Positions 1-14,000 of a DNA stretch of 64,000 bases are shown here, in pieces (the stretch's first letter is position 1; the number at the start of each line of letters is the position of its first letter). The position numbers and the translations under genes were made by a program. The DNA is taken from positions 47,604,079-47,668,078 of the forward strand of contig CM049309.1 of assembly GCA_026874595.1 (NCBI GenBank), read 5' to 3'. The notes beneath the pieces were generated by a model. That model was not told where the DNA came from. It ran no database searches and saw nothing but the letters and a program-made list of their open reading frames with translations. The DNA is from Sipunculus nudus. Taxonomy: Eukaryota; Annelida; Sipuncula; Golfingiida; Sipunculidae.

Positions 1-699
1 CCAAACTACGCAGCTACTTTGCATGGGCACTTGATGCCCCTAATCATTAACTCATTACCACATTATTGACCTCAGGAAATTGTATGATCATTGTGGTTAA
101 GCTTATATACTACATATAATATATTATAATTTTATTTTTTTATATAAAATAAAATCTCACAGGGAATATACTTCCAAGTGCCATTTCTTACCAGTTTACT
201 CATAATGATTTCATTTATTTTGTAAAAATCAGTATTTTTAAGATATTAGTTTGGTATTAGTTCCTCAAGCACTGTTATGCACATTTGTGAAAAATTGTAT
301 ATGGTTAGAATGTATCATAGTGAAGTTCAAAGTGTTTATTAGATTAGGGACTTTTTAAACTATATCAAATATCTTGGTTAAAGGACACTACCTCATACCC
401 CTTGTCTTGTTACTGAATTTACTCTGTACTTCTTATTACCATTCTGTTATTGTAGAGTTATTACCAGCATTAACAAACAGTAAAGGATAATTTTAGTAGA
501 CTTTATATCAAGATTTTTTTGCTGTTCTTAAAAATTATGAACTTAATATGTGTATTGATTACCAATATGCAAACAGATGTATAAGTTAGGAATAAGGTTT
601 TAATTAAGAATTTTGCATTCACATGAATTCTGTTGATATTTAGGACTAGTGATTATGGTGTAATTACAGCTGTGTCCAATAGAGATTAACTAAGTGGTA
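1..699. other. AT-rich non-coding, probable SCFD2 intron
   Basis: No exon, RNA gene or clear repeat seen. Since the first SCFD2 exon found (5019) starts about 200 residues into the family protein, this is inferred to be intron of that gene. Confidence 0.4.
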
Positions 700-1299
700 G
701 GAATCCTTTGTGAGGGAACACTGGGAGAACAAGTATAGAGAGCTTTGTACTTCACACCTTTCAAGAAGTATAAGACTCCTCAATGGCTAGGGCAGTGTGA
801 AATACAAAACAGCCCTAATGAATGGTCAGAGTTTCTAGAGCCATTGGCCTCTAGCAGTAGATTCACATCTTAATGAAACAACCAGTGATGGGTGCCTGAA
901 TAGAGAGCCAAAAGAGAGAAACCTGAAAGTTCCCCATTCTTGGCAGGGATGTCAAAATATTCAACAGTGAGTGACCATTCAGGCAAGGCCTGTGGTTTAC
1001 AGGTATTATACCTTAACTGTTGATTACACCTGAATTCCCCCAGGAACTCTACTACGGAGAGGGATCAAATGGACCCCATTGTTGTTTGGTGTGGTCACAT
1101 GCTATAACAGCCTGCAGAATTGCCATTATCAAAGCTAGGGGATTATAGTGGCTTAACATTGTTTGCACAAGGCAAAGGGCAACAATCTAGTGGAGGCACT
1201 GGCATCATAGGCTCAGTGAAGGTGGTCAGAGACCCACATAAATATGGGCACATAGCAGGAGGAAACATCATGTAATAAAAAGAGTTTTTTCTAGTCCTA
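700..1299 (+). other. Coding-like but broken stretch, unidentified
   Basis: Base composition is less AT-rich than the flanks. Several short open stretches in different frames look protein-like; one of about 50 codons ends at the TAA at 1274-1276. None is long or recognisable. It could be a decayed retroelement or processed pseudogene running into the open frame at 1300. No family assigned. Confidence 0.25.
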
Positions 1300-1620
1300 A
1301 TGGCAGCAAACCTAAATGCTGAAGATTTTGCAAAACTGGATGAGCAGTTTCACAGGACCTGTCGGCAGCTGATTGCGCTTAATCACAATGTCTATGCTCT
1401 GAAACTTAAGACGCAAGCTGCAGTGGGCAGCAGGGATGGTAAGCCTGCCACAAACACGAAAGGGGATGGATCGCCAAATATGCAGCAGCAGAGAAGACAG
1501 CGCAGACCCAGCTCACCAAAACTGCTGGAACAGGAGATGGCTATGGTTGTACAGATGAGGGATATGGTATACAAGTACTCATGTGTTCAAGCTACTCAGT
1601 TAATGAGCAGCAGAGACTAG
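1300..1620 (+). CDS. Unidentified 106-residue open frame
   Basis: An ATG-started frame of 106 codons ending in TAG. The product is hydrophilic: an N-terminal helix-prone part (LNAEDFAKLDEQFHRTCRQL), a Gln/Arg-rich basic middle (QQQRRQRRP) and a second helix-prone part near the C-terminus. No signal peptide or membrane segment. It resembles no family I know and is not the SM-protein N-terminus. It sits inside the probable first visible SCFD2 intron on the same strand. It may be a small intronless gene, a retrocopy or chance. Confidence 0.25.
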   Translation: MAANLNAEDFAKLDEQFHRTCRQLIALNHNVYALKLKTQAAVGSRDGKPATNTKGDGSPNMQQQRRQRRPSSPKLLEQEMAMVVQMRDMVYKYSCVQATQLMSSRD

Positions 1621-2965
1621 TGCAGTACTCACTGCTCAACACCAATCTCAGGCTCTCAACTGTGTAGAGCCAACAAAAAACTGCAGATCTGAATTGTGTT
1701 CACAAAAACTACAATTGCACACTTTGGTGCAAGATTTAAATTCTAATTTGACTGATAATTGCCATGGAAAAGGTATGACATTCTGTATTTCCATCAAACT
1801 TACTTACAATATTGGTTCGTGTTGATCTCTCAAGATGTTTACACATCTGATAGTTATAGATAGTTGTAAACAAGCATGGTGATAAGTACTGCCGCTATTC
1901 TGTGATACTGAATGGTCTGTTATCATCATTGTTAATATTGCATGTCATGTGGGCAGATAGTGGGTCATTTCTTATCATTGTCATATAATATTGTTCCAAG
2001 TGTATACAGTGCTTCAAAACAATATGTTTACATTTTCCTTTTATTTTATTTTTCAAACATTTGTATATTTTCTCTTGATACAATTCATTGCTAAATGTTT
2101 GTATGCATGCCAGATAATAATGTGTCAACCACATTGCATTTCAAATGACAATTTTTTAATCATGGTAATTTAAGATGGGCCAGTGACTTGTTAAAGGCTT
2201 TTTTTTGCTTTATAAGGATACCGCTTTTGTTAAACATATCTTGTTGCTTACTGTGTGTGTGTGCTTTATGCATGTTGTGATTTAGAACATTAGCCAGATA
2301 ATTCATCTTATAAAATATCTGTGAAAGTTTTGTGTTTTCCACTTAAGATACTATGCATGTGTACAGACTGTTATTTTCTTAATATCACTGAAGTTGTTTA
2401 TTACACTGAATTGTGAATTGAACTTTATTCAAATATATATTATCCTATTTAGTGTTTGAGTATGGTCCATTGATCATATATCTGTAGTGCTGTTCATAAT
2501 TCAGAGATATCTGAATAGTTTGCAGTGTTTAATTATCTCTAAAACCTGATATGATCAACTGTATATCAGTACATTGGCACTAGTACACCATGGTCTGTTA
2601 TTTACAAAATCATGGACCAGTACCTGGACATATGCCTTGTTCAAGGACTCTGATATCACAAGACTAAATATCAGTAACCTCCAGTAACACTGAATAATTA
2701 TGTGTGACACATTATTGCTAATGAGAAGTGACCATCATGTACACAACAGTCACTTGTTTGATGTTGTCGACTGTCTACATAATACATGTCAAGTATCTAA
2801 ATAGACCACTGATAATGATAACCCTGTATACTGTCCAGTGTAAACCTCTGGTAGTACTAGGTGCCCACACTTACAAGGTGGTGGGCACAATTTTAAATAT
2901 ATCTCAGTGGGTGCTAATAACACATTGTTGGTGTTATTTTCATGTTCAAGCATACTGTGGTTGCC
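1621..2965. other. AT-rich intronic sequence
   Basis: No gene recognised. It holds a short GT run near 2250 and AT-rich unique-looking sequence; the short open frames here look like chance. Confidence 0.4.
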
Positions 2966-2971
2966 TTTTTG

Positions 2972-3328
2972 TTCGCGAGGGTTTTAATTTCGCGATATTC
3001 GTGAATGGGAAATAATCGCGAAAATGATTCCCTCAGGAATAATCGGCCAATTGAGAATGTCCTTCTTATTTAGTGTAATCAATACTTGTATGGTAATAGG
3101 TTAAAACAGAGAGAATTTTTTTAATAAATTACATCTTTGCAGGATTAGGGAAATGTAAGCCTTAAATATGAACTAAACCACCTATGCTGTGTGTGCGGGC
3201 CTATCTTTATATAAGAAAATGTCACAAACTCATGACTTATTCTCATTTTATAATACACACAGGTATATGGCTTTGCCAAAGATTTGATATAGTTTCTTGT
3301 GAGATCGCGAAAATGAAACCCTCGCAAA
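2972..3328. repeat. Foldback repeat with CGCGA-rich arms
   Basis: The 25-nt arm at 2972-2996 (TTCGCGAGGGTTTTAATTTC...) recurs as its reverse complement at 3304-3328 with about three mismatches. Further CGCGAAAAT words lie just inside. CpG-rich arms in AT-rich DNA suggest a MITE-like element about 360-400 bp long. No transposase and no clear target duplication seen. Confidence 0.55.
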
Positions 3329-3379
3329 ACATTAAAAATGGAAAAATCGCAAAATTTCAGCCTCGCGTTCATGGTCAAA

Positions 3380-5018
3380 TGGCTTGAAGTGAATCATAAT
3401 TTATACATTGTATCCAAATTTATGTATGATTGGTGTTACCTGTATATATTTGGGCTTGAGCCAGCTTTGGTTGGACCATGGATTACATACATGTGTATTA
3501 GGGCTGATGATTAGAATAAATGTTAATATTGAATCGATGAATTACATATTTTTTAATTTAAAGAGTCTATGAAATAATTGTAAATAAATCCAAATATGAT
3601 CTTGGATAATAAGAACTATTGCATTGTCTTGATGGTGCCTAAAATAGTTACTTGTTTCTCCTGCAATTAATTTGCCTTGAAATGTCTTTAGAGACTTCAT
3701 TATTTCTAACAATGTTTTTTTTGTCCAATACATATTAAGAATAACATAACAGCCTTTTGGTTTGCTGAACAAAAGTTTTTAAAGATTGCATTCTTTTTTG
3801 ATAAATTCTTATCAGAGCCATTGATAATCGAGCTTATTAGTCATTACAATTATTGCAACCAGGGCTTGTAAAAAATACCTTTTTTTTTAATCAATTTTTT
3901 TTAATTTACTTCATTTTAATCAATTTTTATTGATTTAAATCAACTAATGATATATAATTTCCTCAATTTTTATCAACTAAATTAACAGTTGATGTAATAC
4001 ATTATTATGACTGTATTAAAAGTATTTTAGAGATTAATAAGTAGTATATTATAAAGAAAAAATTTTTTTTTATTAAAATGTGACTATTAGGAAACATGAT
4101 TTCCAACTGGTCATTTCAGACTAACCATGTGCCTTAACCCTATAATATGCTTTCATACTTACCCTTTTTATGAGGAATTATCAAACAAAATTAAATTGAA
4201 ATAATAAAATCCAGTGGAATATGGTGTTTGAATCAACTGTAAGTCTTCTTTATTTAGTATAAGTTTACAAAAATAATGTGGCATGTTTACCCCATTGCAA
4301 CATTATTGGTTTGTTCACCACTGCTGGGTCGTTATGCTACCCATTAGGATCTATTAAAATAATTAAGTATATCTTCAATATATATTAACAGTGTATTTAC
4401 AAAATAATCTAGCATGGAAAATTGACAGGGTAACAGTTCAGTAAATCTGCTTAATAAAACAGCAGAAAAATTTGTAATGACCTGATTAGGAAACTGGCTG
4501 CAAAATTGACTTGAATGACAGTGTTAACTTTGAAGTTGTTTTTCATGGTCAGTTATTATACAAAGCTTAAAACAAATAATTTCAGATTATTTTGAATTTT
4601 TGTCATAGATGATCTGAAGTTGATGATTTTCCAGCGTTATGTGATCAATAATGCGGTGATATGTATCACAGTTAATCAGTTAACTAAAAAAAAACAATTC
4701 TGATGAAGTTTTGTGTTTTTCTTACATTATTTAAATCATGATTCAAATTACAATTTAAATCAAGTGATAAACATTCCCATTCAACCATGTGAACTTGATG
4801 AAAACATAGTGGGACTTTGCATGATTTACCCCTGGAACCTTGTTGCATCTTCTTGTCATTCTAGTGAATAAATACCTATAATGGGATATTCAGGAGTCAA
4901 TACTATGCCTCCACTTCACAATTTAATATCTATATACCATGCTGCCTGTATTTACCTATAACCACTCGAATTAAAACCTGCAGTTTTAAGTAATGGTATT
5001 TGCTTTCTTTTCCAACAG
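3380..5018. other. Very AT-rich intron sequence
   Basis: Long T and A runs with repeated AATCAATTT and TTAAATCA words at about 3870-4100 and again at about 4680-4765, suggesting an old AT-rich repeat. It ends in the pyrimidine tract and CAG of the SCFD2 acceptor at 5016-5018. No gene seen. Confidence 0.4.
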
Positions 5019-5096
5019 CATACAGAAGAACAAGCAGCAACTCCTGAAGATGTGGATTTTACCTTCTTCACCAGAGAATTACAGTTAGCAATGAAG
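5019..5096 (+). CDS. SCFD2: SCFD2 exon (first in window)
   Basis: 26 codons, phase 0 at both ends, starting HTEEQAATPEDVDF and ending LQLAMK. Acceptor AACAG, donor GTACAT. It corresponds to roughly residue 200 of the family protein. Confidence 0.85.
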
Positions 5097-8000
5097 GTAC
5101 ATGTACTTTTATAGATAAATGATTTTGAAAGTTATGAAATTTACCAAAATAAATTACCATTATTTTATATACTTTTATATACTCCTTTTATATTATGCTT
5201 TTTTAGTTTATAATATTATATCACATCATTCAGCAGCTTTTGTAATATAACCTCATTCCTTTTAACGTTGTATGGTTTGTAATGACATAAGATCAGTCTG
5301 CATTATAGGTTCAATAAACCAGCCAGCGTGGCTCAATGTACAATTAAATTGTCTCCAGGGATAGTTGCATGATTTGAAAAAAAGTCTTAAAATGTTAAAA
5401 CTGTAGATGGGATATGTTTGTGCCAGTTGATGCCTCTTTTTATATATTTTATCAAAATGGAAAGGCATGTGCCTCTTTTGCTCATCAGCCATTTTTGGCT
5501 TTTTTGTCCTTTTATCACTATGCAAAGTTATGTTTCTTTCACCAAGTTCTGAATAGTTTTGCAGATTGCTTGAGATCCTATATTTATATCATAAATAAAG
5601 ATATTTGAGAATGACCACATTTCTTTCTTGCTTTGTTTAAAGCTACTTGTCTGCAGCTTGAACAGTCTGTTGGAGCTGCTGAGCATCTCTGAGGACTGCT
5701 TTGCCCTGGGACACACCAGCCGAATCATTGCAGAGGAACTGGCTGCCTTACAGTGGGCCAAGACTCGCAGGAAGGTGAGACTCAAGGGCCGGATACAGGA
5801 TTTGAGAACAGGGGGACACAGAGGGAGAGGTTAAGGGGGAGGTGATTTTTCCACCTCATATAGTGTAGAAGCCTTTTAGAAAATTAAGGTTGTAATGGTG
5901 TGATCTTACAGCATGATTTTAACCAGATAATGGCTCCTCTTCATAGGTCTCCTAGATCCTACAGTATGATATTAATTACAAAATTATCTTGACCAAGATA
6001 AAATACATTAAAAAAATAAGATACAGAAGCCACAATAATAAAAAAGTACCTGACAGTGTGGATGAATTTCATGTGATTACTATCAGCCACCAGTGATGTA
6101 GGTGCTAAAATAAATGATCTGCTTATTTTAGTTATTAGATTATAATATTCACCTTTATAATCACTGGTGAAGCGGACCTGCCTTTCTGGTTTGACAGTTA
6201 ATTTCAGGATGTTGTATGCACATACCTTTATAATTTGAAAAACATAAAGAATGTTTAAAATGTATCTGTAATACAGTAGGCACAGGATATTCTTAAGAGA
6301 AGTCAGCCACTTCAACCTCATTCAAGGCCTATAGTAATCCTGTGTATTATTAGGTTACAGTTGGGTTCACAAAGGTATATGCAGAATAATCAAACCTAAA
6401 CAATATCTTTAGTAGATACTGTTTGTGTTCTGAATAACCATGTGCAGTATGCAAAACTGAAGTTCCCTCTGTTAACCAGTATTTGCTTATTTTTTTCTGG
6501 CTGAATAGCCGAATTCCTTTCTTGTTCATTCTGGACAAAGAACACACCATTTACACAGCTTTCATATGATCTCAGATATATTCATTAAATGCTGGTTTGA
6601 TAGCAATGATTCATTGGTTTACTTTTTACCAGCATTGGAAGTGCAAAGATAGGATCTAAGACATATCAGTTTGATATAACAATTTTTGTTCATGTTGGTA
6701 GTCTTGTTTGGCTTATGTTTATAACATTTACAGTCAGCCCAGCACAAAGCCTCCCTGCTGCTGGTGGACAGGACTCTGGACCTGGTTAGTGTAGTCGGTC
6801 ACCATGGTGAGACCCTTCTGGACCGCATCCTGGCTGTCTTGCCAAGGCTACCTGGTCACCATAGTGATGTGTGTACAAACATGATCCCTCTGTGTTCCGT
6901 TCACAAGTAAGACATTTTTTTACACTGCATATCACTGTAACCATTTTGTCAAGTTGTTTTAGGTATCACTAATACTGTATTGTTTCTTTCATCATTTGTT
7001 AGTCGCTATTAAATCAATTTCATGCATTCTTCATGAACTGTTCTTTTAAAACCAACTAAAATAATGGAAAGTAATTTTGAGACATTTTGAGGTTTCAAGA
7101 CATATATGTAAATCTCACTAGCCTTCATAGCCAGAAAAGAACCTTAAGTCTGTTGCTACGTTCAAGATTAAGCTCTGTCAACTGAGCTTTAAAGTAAAGG
7201 TGGGCTACCTTTGTTTAAGTCTTTTTTATTAAATGCCTGTCTATTATGGGACATATTAGTATACCCATGGTCTGTCTGTAAGTCTACCTGTTAACATTTA
7301 GTGTTGCTGTGATAACTTACTGGGGATTAGATGAATTTCCCTGAGTCCCACCATAACTTCTTAACAAAAGATTATCTAATCCAAGTTTGCTTATGGGCAA
7401 AATCCATGCATGTTTAATATGTTCAGAGGTCACTAGGTTACTTTGTGGTGTGGCCCTGATGACCTGCCAGAAATATGATGGATTTTGATTAAACTCAAAA
7501 GAAATATTAATTCATATAATTTCTCACCCAAAGTTTTATTTCCAGCAGAATCCATGCATATTTAATGAGGTCAGAGGTCACCTGACGTTGGTGCCAATTT
7601 GATGACCTACCAAAAATCTTAAGGATGTTGATGAAACTCAATATGAATATTAACCAATACATTTTCTCACTTGAAATATGTTCTCAGAAAAATTCACACA
7701 TTTCTTGAGGTCAGAGGTCACAAGATATGCGACAGGCATATTTTGTGCCATTTGCTATGCTCTTCTTGAAAATGTCTGCTTGAAAATCTCTAATGTATGT
7801 TATTTTGTATTTAAAGCTTTTATTCGAAACTGTATCTCAATCATCGACTAGACATACTGAATTAACAGTCCAGTATGTAAGTATTGTTTTGATTTTGTTT
7901 GTAGGGACTGTGAACCTGACGTGCTTGTCCCTGGATGTCTGGCCCACCAGCTGGATTCTGAAGCAACCAGCCTCCTGTCATCTCTGGTCACCAGTAAACA

Positions 8001-11000
8001 AAAGGTGAGATTGTAACACCAGTATGATGTCTCATGTGCTGTCAACATAATGATACCTCTCAAGCTTTATAACAAAAAATCAGTATATAGTGATGCCTTG
8101 TGACATATCAGTCCATGATATTTAATTGCACCCTCCCTTATAGTGCCTATATGTATATTATGAGGATCAGAGAGCTGTATTTGCATCAGCTGTTTGTGGA
8201 ATATTCTCCCCGCAGATCTCTTTTTTCTTCTGTTGCTTACAAGATAGTCTGTGTACCTCGCATTCATAATGTATATGAAAACAGACAATTTTCTAAGTAT
8301 GCTGCAATCACCTGGAATTCCTTACCGGACACTGTTAGAGTGTGTACAAACCTTGGTTCATTTAAGCATGTTCTTAAGACACACCTGTTTTCTTAACCCT
8401 TAGTGCGTAGAAATGTATATTTGCACTTTATACATGAACTCTATCATATCATCATATCATATTATATACAGAGCTAACAGTATATATCTAGATATGTGCA
8501 GGTTTTGTTCCAAATATGGGAAGACTTTTGATTATATTTTTGTACAGTTAACAAACATACCCTTTGAGGTATTCATTAAAAAACAGGTATCTCAAATGAA
8601 CAGTTGTATATAGTGTTGGCTAACAGATTGGCCATACCTAACTGAACTTAACTGGTATGCTAAATCACATCAGACTATTGGCAGTTTTGACATTATTATT
8701 AGAATTTTATTTTGTTCTACATATTTTCTGTAGCAAATAGGGCTGTAATCATTCATCAGTTCACAGTACTGTACCAGAAAGATTATCATATTGTTGTGTT
8801 GAAACATTGATGAAATATGACCATCCAACCAGGATGGTGACAATAAAGTAGCAATTTCTGGCAATTAATATAAATATTCAGCAGCTCTGCACATATGATT
8901 TATGGTGAAACATCATTGGCCAGAAATCAGATAATCAGCATCTGATTGGCTAACTGCCAAAGAAGCAAACCAATCAAAGGGGCCGTTTTATTAATCATTA
9001 TTTCTTATGCATGCAGGCAAAGGCATGGTGAATTTGAAATGTGACTAGGAATCTGGACTCTAAAATTACTAATAAATATTGTATTATTTATTGTATCAGG
9101 ACTGAAGTATCACAAAATCTATTGTCTCATTAGATAATGTATTGTTACAGCCCTAAAGGCCTGAATACATATATTATTATAGGAAGCATTAATGGAGGTG
9201 AACAGATCAGTTGTAGAGGCAGCATCGACTGAGGGTTTACCTCTCAAGCTGACTGGACGACCTGGTCGTGTCACTGTGGAACAGCTGAAGAGTCACCTGG
9301 CTCTCTTCAGGTATAATCACCTGCTGTTTGAGGTCATAAATTTCATTGAGCAACTGCTGCTGTGATTCTGTTAAATGTGAATCAGGATATTTTTGTCATT
9401 ACTTCAGTTTTTTTTTGTCCAGAAAATTTTAGAAGTAGGTTTCTTTTGACCTTTTGGACCCCATGTTAAAATCTTTTTATATCAGAACACGTACATGTTT
9501 ATACACCCGTCATTGGCTGGACATATTATGGTATACCTAGGGTCCTCCCGTCCATTAACTTTTAGTGTCGTTGCAATAATTAACTGGGGCTTTGATGGAT
9601 TTTTAAGAAACTGGCCATAACTACTTACCAAGTACAACAAGGCACATGATGACTTACCAAAAATCTTATGGATTTTCATGGAACACACACATATTAACCA
9701 ATAGTGTTTCTCACCTTGGTTAAATTCTCAGCAAAATTCATGCATATTCAATGAGGTCAGAGGTCACCACACATTGGTGGCACCACCCAGACTTACCACA
9801 AATCTAATGGACTTTCATATAACTCATGATGAGTATTAACCAATATAGTTTCTCACCTGAATTACATTCTCAGCAAATTAATGCATATTAAATGAGGTCA
9901 GAGGTCACAAAATATGCAGCAGGCATATTATGCACAATTTGCAGTGCTCTTTTTTAAATTATACACAGACATTGATACATTTTATCAGAAATGTTTTATA
10001 TGCCCATATTTTGGACTGATCATATTATGGCATGTGCAGTATGCTATTAGCCATCCATCCATATGTCACCCTTAAACCTTTGTTGTTGTCATGGTAACTT
10101 CCCAGGAATCCATGGAACACACTATAAATACTTACTAGTTAGGTAAATCACAAGAGTTTAATTCTTAGCATAATTTGCATACATTCATTGGGTCAGAGGT
10201 CACACTCCTGTGTTTTGTCACCGAAGTCAGTTGGTAACATCCTGAAAATTTGAAGGATTTTCATGAAAAAACTTTGAATGTTAAACAAAAAAAAAGTAAA
10301 AAAGCAAATAAAGTATCTGATCTGTGTTAAATTCTCTATAAAATCTGTGCATATTTAACTAGTTCAGAGGTCACAATACTTTCAACACAAATGTTATGCA
10401 CTTTTGTGGTGCTCTGTTTCTACTGTAAACAAACATTCAAAATGAATTGTTAAAGTTATTCAAAAGTCAAAGTAGATTTATTTATCCCACAGGTCAGTCT
10501 GTATCATATTACTGAATACATTCCGGTATCAATTCATAATTAATACGTTAACCAGGGGCAAGATGGGAGCCATTAAGAAGCACAGTGGAGTGCTACAGAT
10601 TGCTCAAGCAACAGCAGAAACCTTGAGCCATCCTACCATATCCCGGCTAGACAGCTTGTTGGCAACTGAGAAGGGACTGCTGCAGTCAATAGGAGACCCT
10701 GGCAGCCCAAGTGTACTTACCCAAATCCTGAACCTGCTACAGACAGAGCTGGATAAGCCAGAAAATGAAAGGTCTGGCAGAAATTTAGTGAGCTTCTCTT
10801 ATAATAGTGATTAGTAAAGAGATACAGTTTATATAGGTTGGTGCTTGGAACAATGGATTGCTTAAATTGCACTGTAATCAGGGGCGGATCAAGGATTTAG
10901 GAAAAGGGGGGGTCCAACCCAAGAGGACAAATAAAAACCTTAAAAAAAAGGTCCTCAGGTCTGAAAAAGAGGGGTCCATGCGGCAAAATTTTGTCTGAAG

Positions 11001-14000
11001 CCCTTAAAACAAATATTTCTTATGAAAAAGGGGGTCCATACCCCCTGGACCCCCCCCCCCCCGGATCCGCTTCTGGTAATATAGAGTAAAAATCTTACTG
11101 TTAAAGTGATGTGTGTGTGTTAATAATAAGTATGCTTATATATATGTGTGTGTATATTTAGGCTTTGCTCATACATGGCGGATGTTGTCCCTGATATGTC
11201 TGAACCTGATATTGGCTAAACACTGAGATGACATCGGGAAGTGGAGAAGATTAGGAAAACAGGGAGATTTTGTAACATGTTCAAAAATTTTAAGAATTGG
11301 ATTGACACTGGGACACACCTGGGTGAAATTCAGGAGACATCAGTGTTACATGAAAATGTGTGAACCAGCCATTAAACGCATAATCAGCACAGATGTGTCT
11401 TTTCTGTGTTAAGTGCCTTTATTTGAATTTTTGTTGATACAGCTTGTTAGACTACATTGCAAGATGAGGCTTTTTCTTTTATCCTTCTAATTACTTTGAG
11501 TGACCCTGAAATATTTCTCATCTTTAGGTCGTATTCCCTCCAAGAAGTGTTACTGCTGCTGCTATACTTGTACTCATTATGTGGAGAGCGATATCATCCA
11601 AGCTCACAGGAAGAAACCACAGTCCAGGTAGATATGACATATCATTAAATCTTCCTCATAGTATGGGCAAAATATTCCAAATCAGGATTGATTTTTTTTC
11701 ACAGTAGTTTAAGGCTAATTTATCAATTATATCAGTTGTCTTTCATGAAATCAATCATAAATGATTTTTAGCTCAGCTGACTGAAAGTCATCTGAGCTAT
11801 AGGGATCACTCTTTGTCCGTCGTCCGTCTGTCCGTCTGTCTGTCTGTCCGTCTGTCCGTCCGTTAACCAGGCACAAATCGTAACCGCTGGACCTAGAACC
11901 TTGTAACTTGGGATTCTGAGAGGTCCATAAAAAATCTCCTTGGAAACCAGAAATTAGGTCTCTGTTACCCATATCCTTTGAGCTATGTGGCCCCAAAGTA
12001 CCCCCCAGAAAAGTCAAAAATTTCATACAAAAACTTCACTATCTCATTAACTACTTGACTGATGGTCATGATTTTTGGCATATATATTGATCATGAGATG
12101 TTACATCACTTCCTGCAGACTGGTGGCGCCACCTGTATTTTTCGATTTTTTACGAATTTTTTTCTCTATTTTTGAGACCTTTAAAAATGTGAACATCTGT
12201 TAACAAGGCACAAATCATAAAGACTGGACTTAGAATCTTAATTCTTGACATACTGAGAGGTCCATGAAAAATCTCCTTGGAAACCAGAAATTAGGTCTCT
12301 GTTACCCATATCCTTTGAGCTATGGGGCCCCAAAGTACCCCCCAGAATAGTAAAAAATTTCATACAAAAACTTCAATATCTCAATAACTACATCACTGAT
12401 GGTCTTCATTTTTGGCATACATATTGATCATGAGATGTTCGATCAGTTCCTGCAGACTGGTGGCGCCACCTGTACTGTTTGATTTTTACGATTTTTTCCT
12501 CTGTTTTTGAGACCTTTGAGGATGCTGTCATCTGTTAGCGTGGCACAAATCGTAACGACTGGACCTAAAATCTTCATTTTCGACACACTGAGAGACCTAT
12601 GAAAAGTCTCCATGGAAACCAGAAATTAGGTCTCTGTTACCCATATCCTTCGAGCTATGGGGCCCAAAATTACCCCCCAGAATAGTCAAAAATTTCATAC
12701 AAAAACTTCAATATCTCATTAACTACTTGACTGATGGTCATGATTTTTGGCATACATATTGATCATGAGATGTTACATCACTTCCTGCAGACTGGTGGTG
12801 CCACCTGTATTTTTCGATTTTTTACGAATTTTTTTTCTCTATTTTTGAGACCTTTAAAAATGTGAACATCTGTTAACAAGGCACAAATCATAAAGACTGG
12901 ACTTAGAATCTTAATTCTTGACACACTGAGAGGTCCATGAAAAATCTCCTTGGAAACCAGAAATTAGGTCTCTGTTACCCATATCCTTTGAGCTATGGGG
13001 CCCCAAAGTACCCCCCAGAATAGTAAAAAATTTCATACAAAAACTTCAATATCTCAATAACTACATCACTGATGGTCTTCATTTTTGGCATACATATTGA
13101 TCATGAGATGTTCGATCAGTTCCTGCAGACTGGTGGCGCCACCTGTACTGTTTGATTTTTACGATTTTTTCCTCTATTTTTGAGACCTTTGAGGATGCTG
13201 TCATCTGTTAGCGTGGCACAAATCGTAACGACTGGACCTAGAATCTTCATTTTCGACACACTGAGAGACCTATGAAAAGTCTCCATGGAAACCAGAAATT
13301 AGGTCTCTGTTACCCATATCCTTCGAGCTATGGGGCCCAAAATTACCCCCCAGAATAGTCAAAAATTTCATACAAAAACTTCAATATCTCATTAACTACT
13401 TGACTGATGGTCATGATTTTTGGCATACATATTGATCATGAGATTTTACATCACTTCCTGCAGACTGGTGGTGCCACCTGTATTTTTCGATTTTTTGCGA
13501 ATTTTTTTCTCTATTTTTGAGACCTTTAAAAATGTGAACATCTGTTAACAAGGCACAAATCATAAAGACTGGACTTAGAATCTTAATTCTTGACACACTG
13601 AGAGGTCCATGAAAAATCTCCTTGGAAACCAGAAATTAGGTCTCTGTTACCCATATCCTTTGAGCTATGGGGCCCCAAAGTACCCCCCAGAATAGTAAAA
13701 AATTTCATACAAAAACTTCAATATCTCAATAACTACATCACTGATGGTCTTCATTTTTGGCATACATATTGATCATGAGATGTTCGATCAGTTCCTGCAG
13801 ACTGGTGGCGCCACCTGTACTGTTTGATTTTTACGATTTTTTCCTCTATTTTTGAGACCTTTGAGGATGCTGTCATCTGTTAGCGTGGCACAAATCGTAA
13901 CGACTGGACCTAGAATCTTCATTTTCGACACACTGAGAGACCTATGAAAAGTCTCCATGGAAACCAGAAATTAGGTCTCTGTTACCCATATCCTTCGAGC

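Noticed and set aside
1300-1620. N-terminal exon of SCFD2
   Set aside because: The frame has its own start and stop, no donor site in frame and no resemblance to the SM-protein N-terminus.
5959-6321. 120-codon - strand frame in an SCFD2 intron
   Set aside because: Low-complexity hydrophobic translation of AT-rich DNA, no splice or homology support.
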